Shown: in pieces, positions 9,948 through 19,673 of the stretch
Layout of the letters: each line of letters opens with the position of its first letter
Numbering within the stretch: position 1 is the stretch's first letter
NCBI GenBank assembly: GCA_037044905.1
Contig: JBAOKB010000166.1
Coordinates: 62,001 to 126,000, forward strand
Source: Hortaea werneckii
Taxonomy: Eukaryota; Ascomycota; Dothideomycetes; Mycosphaerellales; Teratosphaeriaceae
Direction of reading: 5' to 3'
DNA: 64,000 bases
Notes under the pieces: generated by a model
Database searches by the model: none
The model's input: only the letters and a program-made list of their open reading frames with translations
Told to the model about the DNA's origin: nothing
Program-made: the position numbers and the translations under genes

Positions 9948-12306
9948 TTATGCCACCTGAAGCATCTCAAGCTCTTCCCTCCTTTCCCTGAACGTCTCTT
10001 GGGCCTCTCTCTCCCTTCGACTCACAAGACCAACTTCATCCCTCAGCTGCTCTAATCTCCCTTGCATGGCACCCTGTTCAGCCATTTCTGCTGCCCGACC
10101 AACTTCAACATCCAATCTTGTCTTCTCCAACGTCTCAGCCGCTTGTTGGATCTTGGTCTTGAGAACCTTTTGGCGAGCTAAATACCCTCCATGATGCTTC
10201 GTCAGCCTCTTCTCCGTTGCGGCAGACTTTTCGGCGGAGGCTGAAATGGCGTCTTGAACGTTGTCGAATTGCTCCACCAATAATTGCTCCTCGTCTAGTT
10301 CGTCCTCACCGTACCCGGCCAATCCAGGAAGCATCGTCTGGCTTTCATGCGCCTTCTCCCATTCCCTTTCAAAAGCTGCGCCGAATTGCGATCGGTCGGC
10401 ATCTTGACCCATCTCAAGGACAACTTCCATCTTCGCCTTTTGAAGTGCCTCTTCGGCGAAGATTTCCACAGGTCTTGCGCTCCCATTCACCTTTGCGCCG
10501 CCAAACTTCAACGCGTCGTTCGCCATAAGGAGTGCCGTTTCCTCCTGGATCTCCCGCTCAACTGGGTCCTTGAAGTCGCGAGCGTTTTTAAGCATGGCGT
10601 CAATATCGACCACCTTTGGCCTTGGCAGTCCCCTCTGAACCGTTTGCGTCTGGCGACGGAACTCTGCCATTGCGGCAGCATGCGCAAGGTCGGCATTGCG
10701 CTTGTCGCGTGCTGCTGCATCTTCCGCAATTGTTTCACTGGAAGAAGCCATAGCTTCGGCGCGTTCTTCTGGCAACTCAAGCTCGAATTCTGTCTCTTTC
10801 GGTTTGGGCAGGCTGGCCAGTTTTGAACGAAGGGAGCTACGCTGAGCCTGCTCTTGCATTCTGACGTCGCGTGGTGTCTGGCCAACGAGCTGCATGCTTC
10901 CGTCGTTCTCGTTCAGACGGAAGTTATCGCGAGGTGTTCGCATTGGTGTTGCACCTGGGCCACGAGGCGTAGCACCAGCGCCATTAGCCATACCATTACG
11001 GAAAGGCGTCGCCATGGGATTAGGAGTCGCTGCGGCCTTTTGAGAGGGTGTGACGCCTTGGTAGCCTGTTGTTGCGCTGTCTTCCACCATTTCGTTGTTT
11101 TCGCCTCCGAAAAGTGCGGATTGCGTCTCGGTTCTCGCGCGCGCGTTCCGAAGTTCGTTCGCGATTCTATCTTCTTCTTGTGGTGCGCGTGGGGTTCTGA
11201 TGGGTGTGGCGCCGACCATCTGGTTTTGGTAGTTGCCTATTAACCCGCGAGTGTTCTCGTTCTCACTGCCTTCCGCAAGCGTGCTCGCGCGCTCGCCGGA
11301 CATGCCCATCTTCACGATGTCTTCCAGCTCGCCTTCGCTGACTTGCGGAGCGGGCAAGTTGAGACTCCGACGCTTGCTGCTCATCTCGGCCTCGCGGATA
11401 CGCTGCTGCTGCCCAGCCTTTGCTGCCGCGGCAAAAGCAGATGCTCCAGAGTCGCCTTTGTTATTCTTCATTCGCTTCGTTTCCGGATGCTCGGCCTCCT
11501 CACCATCGCCCTTACGCTTGTTCGCCAACTGCTGTTTGCGCGGGTCGAACATCTCGCGCGCGCGCTCATTCTGTGCAAGTTCCTCTTGAGTGTCGTAGAA
11601 AACCAGGAGCCGGCGCCTTTTCGAACGGAATGTCTGCGTTGTAATCCATCTGGCCCTTCTTTCTAGTCGTGACTTTGACGTTTATGCCGGCATTCTTCAA
11701 CTCTCTCCGCTTCTGCAGCACGGCCAACCGTCGACTTTCTTCCAGCTGCCGCTCTCTTGCCTTTCTCTTCGCTTTCTTGCCCTGGGTGTTCGCCAAACGA
11801 GCACGCGCCTCCGAAAGCATCTCCTTCTCATCTTCATCCATGTCAATCGTGTCCGGTCTTGCGGGCTTACTTTCCGGGTCTGGATCCACCTCGCCAGGCC
11901 TCAGCTTCCTCACATCGTCCGCACTCGGGGCTGCTGTCTCTCCACCCTCTGGGCCTCCCAAACCCAGCTCTTCCGCATTCTCACGTGCCTCCGCTTCGTC
12001 CAGCAACTTCTGATACCGCTCCAGGCACTGGGTGGCCGTCCTCCCTACGATGGGTGCGATCGTCCGCCATTGCGTTGGCATTAACTTGGCCAGATGCAAC
12101 AGCTTCTCGTCTTCCTCGCGACTCCATTCGATCTTGCGGATGCTCGGATCCAGCCATTCTGACCAGCGCGCCTTGCATTGCTTGGGTGTTTTACGCGCGA
12201 GGAGGGAGGAAACACGCGCCCACTGGTTCAGGCCGTACTTCGATACGGCGGCTTTCAGGATTTCATCTTCAATATTGGTCCATACACCACCTTTGACGAC
12301 GGGCAT
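9948..12306 (-). CDS. CEF1: Pre-mRNA-splicing factor Cef1/Cdc5
   Basis: This is the Myb-family core subunit of the Prp19/NineTeen complex, required for spliceosome activation in the nucleus. The start is taken at MPVVKGGVWTNIEDEIL, the conserved N-terminus, rather than an upstream in-frame ATG at 12426. Two SANT/Myb repeats occupy about residues 5-105 (WTNIEDE, QWARVSSLL, KIEWSREEDEKLLHLAKL, QWRTIAPIVGRT). A basic helix rich in Lys and Arg follows, then the conserved DIPFEKAPAPGF-YDTQEELA segment, disordered TPMRTPR-type motifs, and a C-terminal coiled coil to residue about 785. The frame breaks once: GGTTTTCTAC (A4 run at 11599-11602 on the plus strand) carries one T too many. Removing it joins APGF to YDTQEE and gives exactly 786 codons. 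Because this gene is essential in yeasts, an assembly error is the likeliest cause. Confidence 0.95.
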
Positions 12307-12563
12307 GGTGGCGGTGTTGAATGAGCGGAAGTGTGTTTGCGCCGAGTCGAGGGCGAAGGTCAATCCAAAGCGACTTCCCGCGATCCGCGAGCTTTCTGAA
12401 AACATGACTCGTGAGCCGAGATTCATCCGAAGTGCTTGACTTCACTCCGCCGTGTCGCCATGACGTTTGATTGCGCTCATCAATAAAAGCATTGATTCCA
12501 CTGTCTGCGGTTGTGATTGATACCTTCTCATTATATACACAACATTGTTAGATCGCCCAAAGA

Positions 12564-12885
12564 ATGCATCGTGCCATTGCCAGCAGAGTGCAGCATTTCA
12601 CGACCCCATCCGTGGCTCGTTCAGCCCGCCTCTTGACAACCACGCCACCAAGACTGGATGGAGGAGAATCAAAGGACAAACAATCCAGGGATGCACAAGC
12701 CGAAACGTCCCAGAACCAGGGACAAGCAGCCCCAGCCCAAGTCTCAGCTGCAGCAGGATGATGAGCTTATGCAGAAAATGAAAGGGCTTGCCGGAGACGG
12801 TGGCGAGGCTGGCGTCGAGTATGAAAACGGTGTCCCTGCTGACATGAAGAGGAGCGTCAGGAACAATATGTTTCGATACATATGA
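12564..12885 (+). CDS. Small mitochondrial-type conserved protein
   Basis: The N-terminus (MHRAIASRVQHFTTPSVARS, then ARLLTTTPPRL) is basic, Ser/Thr-rich and free of acidic residues, like a mitochondrial presequence. The C-terminus (MKGLAGDGGEAGVEYENG, then MKRSVRNNMFRYI) is the part I recall as conserved in small fungal proteins of unknown function. The two halves are in different frames. The total length (322 nt) is one base more than 107 codons, so one surplus base between about 12700 and 12753 explains it. No intron of suitable length and phase is evident there. It is divergent from Cef1, with 257 bp between start codons. Function unknown. Confidence 0.55.
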
Positions 12886-14312
12886 GTTCGACGCCGTTAA
12901 TAATGAATTAAGCCTCCCTCCGCCACATTCGGAAGGCATTTTCCGAACCATCGCCGAGTGCAATGTCGACACGACCTTCTCTGCCACGAGGGCACTTCGG
13001 GCCAGGTCATGCAGCAGTTTATGTTTGCACCAAACCCGTCTTTTGCTCTGGGAAGGACGAGGTCATCGCACGGGACTTGCGCCCAGAAAAGTTTACTCCG
13101 CCCTTGCCTTCCGAAGTGTCTAGGCTCGTGTCCAACTCTCCAGCGTTACGATGCCCCGGGATCCGCAGCTTGGTAGACCATCCATCCTTGTTCCAGGACA
13201 CTCGCTACCCCAAGCGCTTTTCATGGGCTTTTAAAGTCTACTACATCGCCGGAAATATCTCCCAGTACAACATTGCACAACTGTGCTAGTCAAGCCGACA
13301 GAGAGCGAATGATGCTTGGTTGAGCGCCGTTTTTCATAAAGACCATATTTGGCTTTATCGACGCCGGCATGACCTAAAGCTAACTCAGCATTGTGGGGAT
13401 GAAATTGAGCGGGAAAGCGTAGTCGAAGTGCGGCAGGTCCTCGTCGATACTCTCCGCCGTTCGGGAGCTCCACCGTTGCCTTGCGACTACCTGAGGCCCC
13501 ATCTGATTATTGGAAAAGCCTGGTCTTAAGTCCCAGTAAAGCACTGCTTCACGGATGCAATTATCTTCAAATTCTCGTGGTTATCCAACGCTACTGACGC
13601 CTTGGTCATGGGACTGGCTATTTCTGGTTCATTGTCTGGGCTCGGCATAAGGGTGTACCTACATTTCTCATCAACAAAGCAAAGGACACCATTTCATCCT
13701 GCGCCAATTTCGATTTTGAGGGAGGCTTACCTTCAAGCACAACGGCATTGATCAGGCGAAGGGTCTCGACTAGCTGGAGCGGATCTATTTTCTCAGTACC
13801 GACGCCCTGGAATTATATGACATAGACACTTCCAGCACCACAACGCATTTTGAGCTTGTATAGGTCTCATTATTTCCGCATTGTCTACTTCGTCACGCTG
13901 GCGCTCCGAAAGACACTGCTTGCCCAGCCTCTGGCCGGGAGGCAAGATCTGTCTTACATCATCCCAAGTGCCCTCATGTTTTGATACCATGCCTATCTTC
14001 CATTAATTGTAGGATGGTATTTCACAATGGCCACTCATCGCCTCTCGTTACTTTGCACTTTGCCTGTTTACATTTACGCACGAGAGTTTCTTTATGACAT
14101 CACTTGACCCGTTCTCCCGAAGACCTCATGCAACCTGGATAGATGACCTGGCGTATAAGTAGCACCACAGATACAGTAGGAATCGCCTGTATCTGTGATC
14201 CTGTGCCACATCGGAAAGCTCAATATCACTCGGTCGACTTTGTCGAAACTCTAGAGCGAGAAATCGAAGGCCTCGAAGGATCCGAGGCAGAAAGCTCAAA
14301 CGCATTTACAAT
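12886..14312. other. 1.4-kb intergenic region upstream of the SDR gene
   Basis: No supportable gene. A plus-strand frame at 12963-13289 has no recognisable motif. The last 150 bp, just upstream of the SDR start, contain the perfect inverted repeat listed separately. Confidence 0.5.
14166..14197. promoter_or_regulatory. Perfect 11-bp inverted repeat upstream of the SDR gene
   Basis: CACAGATACAG (14166-14176) is repeated in reverse complement as CTGTATCTGTG (14187-14197) with a 10-nt spacer. The element ends 115 bp before the SDR start codon, a typical distance for a binding site of a dimeric transcription factor. The factor is unknown; a regulatory role is inferred only from symmetry and position. 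Confidence 0.45.
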
Positions 14313-15150
14313 ATGCATCTCGGTCTTGAGAAGAAAGTCGTACTCGTAACCGGTAAGGTCCTCGCCAGATCTCAACAAGACCCTGTAATGCAAGGCGATG
14401 CACATTAACATTGCCCTTCTAGGAGGAACGAAAGGCATAGGCCGAACCATCGTCCGGCACTTCCTCCAAGAAGGCGCAATCGTGCACTTCTGCTCGCGGA
14501 CCCAAGACGAAGTCGACGCGGCCAACAAAGCCCTCGCGAAGGAATTCTCCGCCCAACAGGTCCTTGGCGTCGTCGTCGACGTCGCGAACCCCGCGCAGCT
14601 CGCGACCTGGGTAGCGGCGTGCGCCAAGGAATCCGGCCGCATCGACGTCGCGGTCGCGAACGTCTCGGCGCTGAGCCTGGACGACTCGCCGGAAAGCTGG
14701 GAGAAGGCGTTCCGGACGGACATGATGGGCACGCAGACGATGTACGGGGCTGCGATCCCGGAGCTGGAGAAGACCAAAGGCAACATCGTCACCATCTCGT
14801 CCGTGTCGGGCCGGGATATCGATTTTAGCGCCCCGTCCCCTTACGGCGCGATGAAGGCCGCGCTGGTGCATTATACGGCCCAGCTCGCGCATACCCTGGC
14901 CCCGAAAGGGATCCGTGCTAATACGTGCAGCCCGGGGAATATTTACATAGAGGATGGGGTGTGGGGAGGGGTGGAGAAGAACATGCCGGAGTTCTTTGAG
15001 AAGCAGAAAGCTGCGAATCCGATGGGACGCATGGGGAAGCCGGAAGAGATCGCGGATGCTGTGCTCTTTCTTGCGAGCGAACGGGCGAGTTTCGTGAGCG
15101 GGAGTAATTTTGTGGTGGACGGAGCGCTATGCACTGGCGTCCAATTTTAA
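14313..15150 (+). CDS. Classical short-chain dehydrogenase/reductase
   Basis: Two exons, 14313-14352 and 14423-15150, with a 70-nt intron (GTAAGG...TTCTAG) that splits the cofactor motif. Joined, they read KKVVLVTGGTKGIGR, the TGxxxGxG Rossmann signature. An unspliced start at 14398 would lack this, so 14313 is chosen. The 255-residue product has the catalytic Ser in ISSVSG and YxxxK as YGAMK. It also has the C-terminal PMGRMGKPEEIADAVLFLAS block and SGSNFVVDG, as in 3-oxoacyl-ACP-reductase-like members. It is a soluble NAD(P)H-dependent oxidoreductase with unknown substrate. The frame is intact. The gene is convergent with the bun107-like gene, with 228 bp between stops. GC and codon use are higher than in the neighbours, with many GTC, GCG and GAC codons. 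Confidence 0.88.
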
Positions 15151-15378
15151 TCGTTTTCTCTGGAGTGGAATTTGAGGGTAGGTGGGTAGGGAGTTGCTTC
15201 GTGTATTAGCATTATGCTTGACTATGTACTTGTATAGCTCTCGCCAACCAACGGCTGGTCGGCCTGTATGAAGTCCCGTGGGGCGACCTGCCAGGCAAGC
15301 CATGAAGCCCTTCCCAAGTTCCCAGGCATTGCGCCTGAGTTCCGTAGCCAAAACTGCAGCCCAGAAGTAGACTTTGCC

Positions 15379-15465
15379 CTACAAGACACACGAAGCTTCA
15401 GCAAGGCTACTGTGGCGAAGCAGCTGCATTGGCAGCGTTTGGTAGATCCGTCGCTTGCGGTTCAG

Positions 15466-15506
<41 letters not shown>

Positions 15507-18500
15507 GACTCCTGCCGCTGGCTTCCTGCTGTTGGCTCTTCTGCTTCCGGGCAGCACCCATGATATCCTTCTTGCCATTCGCCTTGTAATACAACAGGAT
15601 ATCGCCACCTCCACGCCAAATTTGCGAGCGGATAGAAGCTAGCGTCATCGTGGGAGGGATGATCTACGAAGGGAGGTTAGCATTCATTCGTTTCCAGATT
15701 CGATTAGATCAAGCACTTACCTGATTCTGACACCATAACTCCAAGTACTCCTCTGGCTTCAATGCAGCTTCAGCATCAGCCTCTTCGTCGCCCGAAGGCG
15801 CCGCAGGAGGCGCCGGTTCAATCCTCTCTGCCACATAAGCCAGGATCTTCTTCGCTCGCAGCATCCGATTCGCGTTAAGACGGTTGTTACCATCCGTGGC
15901 GACTACTGGCAAAGTTCCCTGCCACGGCTCTAGAACAAAGCTGATCTTAACAATGTCCTTGAACGGAACCTGGTTGCGCAAGAGCACCTCGGCTAGCCAC
16001 ATTGGGGCGGAGCGCTCGAGCTGGTCACACTGCTCGCCGAGCGAGCTGACTGTGCCTTCGAAAAGATCTGCCACACCGCCAGCTTCGGGCCGATCTTCCT
16101 GGATGAGGATAGTAGTGTTAGGTGGTGGTTTGAGAACCGGTGTCTCGGCGGGGAGAGAAGGGGTAATGGCTGAAGGGAGATCGATGGTAGTAGGTGCCGC
16201 GACGGGCAGACCATTCTCATAGGCTTGTTGATTTTGAATCTGGGCCTGCAATGAGTCTTCATAGCCGAACCGGATCTTCTGGACAGTGCCCTGAAGGTTC
16301 TCTTGAACTTCGCGACTGTTGCTGGTCTTACTTGACTGCGAGTCGCTCTGGGATTCATCCTTTTCTTCCACGACAGTAGGTTTGTCTTTGTTGCTGTCAT
16401 TTGTAGAGGTTTTGGCCATGGTCTTCATTCCGCTGAAAGACATGCCCATTCTAAACTTCTTGCCAAAAAGACCAGTCTTGGATGGTGCATCCTTCTGCGC
16501 AGCGTCTCCAGAAGGTGTAGTTGCTTCATCACCATTCTCTCCAGGGGTTGATGGCTGCTTGCTCGTGCCACCTGGTGTGGTTGCTTCGGAGCTCGTGGCC
16601 CTCGACGACGAAAAGTAGTCGCTGTTGCGGTCAGTTGACGGACGCGAATGAGATCCCGATTGCCGCGACGTCCGTTTCTCCAGCGGGCCGCCATCATCTG
16701 CAGTCGATGAGCGCGGGTTTGAAGTTGGTGCGGGCTGTGCAGGTGAGTTATTGATCGCTGGAGTTGCCATGCCAATATTGAAGCCCGGAGTCTGAGGCTT
16801 AGCGGTGCCGTTGCCAGCCTTCAAAGTCGTTGCAGAGGAGGGCCCTGAAGGTTGCCAGCCATCTGTAGGTGCTTGCGGGAGTTGAATACTGGTCGGGGCA
16901 TTTTCTCTTTGCAGTTTCTGTTGCTCTTTCGAGCTCATGAGCTGCTTGCGATGTGCTTCATCTCTTTTGATCTCTTCTGTGATCAAATTGGAGAAGAGAT
17001 ACCGTAGCACCCACTTGCCAAGGTTGATTCGCTGATCATCGCGAAATTCAATGTCTTCATCAAAGTCCAGCTCATCAGCGTACATCTCCGCATCGAAGCA
17101 GGTGTTCTCTCGAGAATGACCGTTACACTTCCTATTCGGGTGTCAACTGTGCACCAACTCGCAACCGTCGCTGTTGTAGACACTTCTAATTGGACGTCTT
17201 CAATGTCGCGCTTGCCAAACGACTTGATCGGCACGCATTTCAGGAGGTCCCACATTAGCACTTCACCCGCTGTGTCAAGCGTAAGTACTCTGATTCTGTC
17301 ATTGAGCACAATGTGCTTGATAAGGCCGTTTTGTCCCTCTATCGCGTAGTCAGGCAATGCCCTCACTGGCTGTCCAATCTGGATCTCAGGGCTTGTAGGA
17401 CTAGAAGGCTCGACTTTGCCTTCCGCAAGTGAACCTCTTCTGGGTTCACCGTCTGCTGAAGCGGGCGTGGGGAAATAGGCGGCATTGCTTAATCTCAGAT
17501 TGTGTTGAAGCGGAATCTTGCGCTTCAGACTGCCATTCGCCGCTGGCTGTGATTCATGCCTGCTCGGCGGACTTGGGTATCGTGACTGCGTGGTGGCAAC
17601 GCTGGCACGCTTCATCTTATAGCTCTCTGGCACTTCAATCTCGGCATCCTCAGTGTTGACATCTCGCCAGCGGTTGATGCTCGGTCTGCTCGTTGCCGCC
17701 CAGATGCAATCGCCAGCCGCAACAACTTTTTGCACGCCATCATGTTCTTGTGCCACAGCCACTGATAGACCTTCGTCGAGCTCGTTCACGTCTCTAGTGT
17801 CCGTTTTTGCGATCATGCCACTCTTATCACCGGAGTAGAACACTGACAGGTCAGGGTGCTCTGAGAACAGTGACCAGACACTCGCGTCATGCATGGTGAG
17901 GGTGTACATGCATCTTCCAGCTCCTGTGCTCCATATCTTCACAGTTCGGTCACTGCTAGCGGTCATGATCTTGCTGCCGTCTTCGCTTATTAAGACATCT
18001 CTGATGTTGTCCGTATGACCCACCAGCTTTGTGATGCGCTTTCCAGACCTCGCGTCCCACACTCTGACCGTACTCTCTGGACCACCGCTGGCCAAGAAAT
18101 TATTTGTAGCGCCCAATGCGTATACACTGCCCTTTTCCCGTGCAGCCAAACTACTAGACTCGTCTTCCGATGCATCTATGCAGAGCTTCTGGCCGCCTCC
18201 GTTCAGATCCCAGGTGTATATCTTGCGGTCCAGACCTCCACTTGCTATCCAGTCGGAGTTCTGGGAAGGAACGGCGAGCGTCTTAACATAGTCGCTGTGG
18301 AAGCCGATAGGCTGGGGCGGCAGTCGGTCGGTGGCAGCTGGTCGCCAGAGCTTGATAGTGATGTCGGAGGAAGCCGATAAGAGCGCCTGGTTGGACTGGG
18401 CCAGCGCGATATCGTTGATCCAGTGGGTATGAGCCTGGATCTGCTGACGCAGAGTGGTCGCAGGCGGCGCAGGGAGCTTCTCATCGTAGTCGGGCAAGGC

Positions 18501-18754
18501 GTCGTTCTGGAGGTCCAGGTTCAAGTCCCAGGCACAGATGACACCATCGCGGCCGCCAGAATACAAGATGGACTGGTTCCTGTCTACCGCCAACCCGTTC
18601 ACGCCCAGCCTGTGCCCGCCGGCCGAGTCTGGAAGCGGCAAGACTATATCGCGACGCTCTGTATCAGCCCATGCGTGCGCCTTTACAGCGAGAGAAGTCA
18701 AGCAACTTGGCGCAACGTACCATAGCTTATCTTCTGCTTTGCCTTGCGAGCCAT
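15379..18754 (-). CDS. bun107: WD40-repeat deubiquitinase cofactor, WDR48/bun107 type
   Basis: Three exons: 18721-18754, 15721-18658 and 15379-15663. The first intron (62 nt) joins MARKAKQKISY to ERRDIVLPLPDSAGGHRLGV, the family's usual N-terminus. Seven or so WD40 repeats follow (YSGGRDGVICAWDL, SASSDITIKLW, ASGGLDRKIYTWDL, TASSDRTVKIW and others), covering about residues 20-320. After a Ser-rich linker comes the WDR48-type C-terminal domain ending EEYLELWCQNQ. The last exon supplies IIPPTMTLASIRSQIWRGGG and LLYYKANGKK. In fission yeast this protein binds and activates ubiquitin protease Ubp9, and human WDR48 activates USP1/12/46. One base is missing near 17108 (expected LEENTCFDAEMYADEL). 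A (CTG)12 microsatellite lies in the tail, so the final residues are uncertain. Confidence 0.9.
15470..15505. repeat. (CTG)12 trinucleotide microsatellite
   Basis: Twelve uninterrupted CTG units lie inside the last exon of the bun107-like gene. On the coding strand they read as poly-Ser in the frame carried from upstream and as poly-Gln in the next frame. The tail after the repeat looks more natural in the Gln frame (QETEPQATDLPNAANAAAS), so a slip in or near the repeat may have changed the frame. Confidence 0.85.
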
Positions 18755-19673
18755 CCAGGCTGCAAAGCTAGGTACCTGACCTGCCTGAGCCTGCTACTGC
18801 TACTACCCTCACCTCGAACCTCGGCTGTCGAGCATGTGGTCAGTAATCGGCGCCAAATCGCCTCGTGGCTGTGAGATAGCTATGCTGAAGAATCCGGAGA
18901 TGGTGCTGCTGAAAGGGCTGCTGGAAAGGGTCTTGTCAAGCGAAAGATAGAAAGTGTATTGCTATTGCTCCGGAGCTATCTCAACAGCGGCGCGGGAGGA
19001 AGGGCAGACGGGCAGCAAGATCATCATCGACAAGCGAGCCCTCGAAGACTTGGCCCGCACATGGCGAACCTCGACGCTAACGAGCAACGCGATGGATGGA
19101 CCTGCAGCGGGCTGACATGCGCCCTGACGCAATACCGTGCGCGCTACAGCACCTTGGCGGCGGGCGCTGGCGGGGTGGAGATTGGGTGTGGGGTACTCGA
19201 ACGTCTTCGAGGTTTTGTACTGCATGGTGGTAGGTTTGTACATTCGAGGGACAATGTGAAAGCATGTATACATGTACAGTTCAAATTGCCTGTAAGAATT
19301 ACGAAAGTCTATTATATATCATTGCTATATATCGAGTATGTTCAAACCAAAGGTACAGTATAGTAGCGCAGAGAGCAGAAAATCCGACGGAGATTATGGC
19401 TATAGAGCGGTATTGCTAGATAGGAGATTCCTATATTGAATTGGAACTGTGCATGAGAGTTCCTTTTTTGTCATTTCAAACAGCGCACAACTCGCTGAAA
19501 TGGCATTATAATGTTGGTATGGAGTCAACCTGACATTCACAATGCACGCAATGATGACACAGCCGTGAGGGATATGCTCCTCTGTCGGATGGGATTCAGA
19601 CCTCACGTTACCCTCACACACTACGCTATGCTACTCGCAATTGCCACAGCTACCATTCACACGAGTCCCATAA
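18755..19673. other. Intergenic region between Kap114-like and bun107-like genes
   Basis: About 920 bp holding the promoter of the bun107-like gene and the 3' flank of the importin gene. An AT-rich TATATA-type stretch occurs at 19310-19340. No gene is supported. Confidence 0.5.

Noticed and set aside
11599..11602. Programmed frameshift in Cef1
   Set aside because: No slippery heptamer, and many unrelated genes nearby show the same kind of single-base break, so consensus error is simpler.
11757..12296. 179-codon plus-strand ORF
   Set aside because: Antisense to the Cef1 Myb region, which has clear motifs.
12963..13289. 108-codon plus-strand ORF after the small mitochondrial gene
   Set aside because: Composition is irregular, with scattered Cys and Arg, and no motif. 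It is not a continuation of the upstream gene, which ends in a conserved C-terminus.
14398..15150. SDR starting at ATG 14398 without an intron
   Set aside because: This would lack the TGGTKGIG motif. Splicing from 14313 restores it with good donor and acceptor sites.
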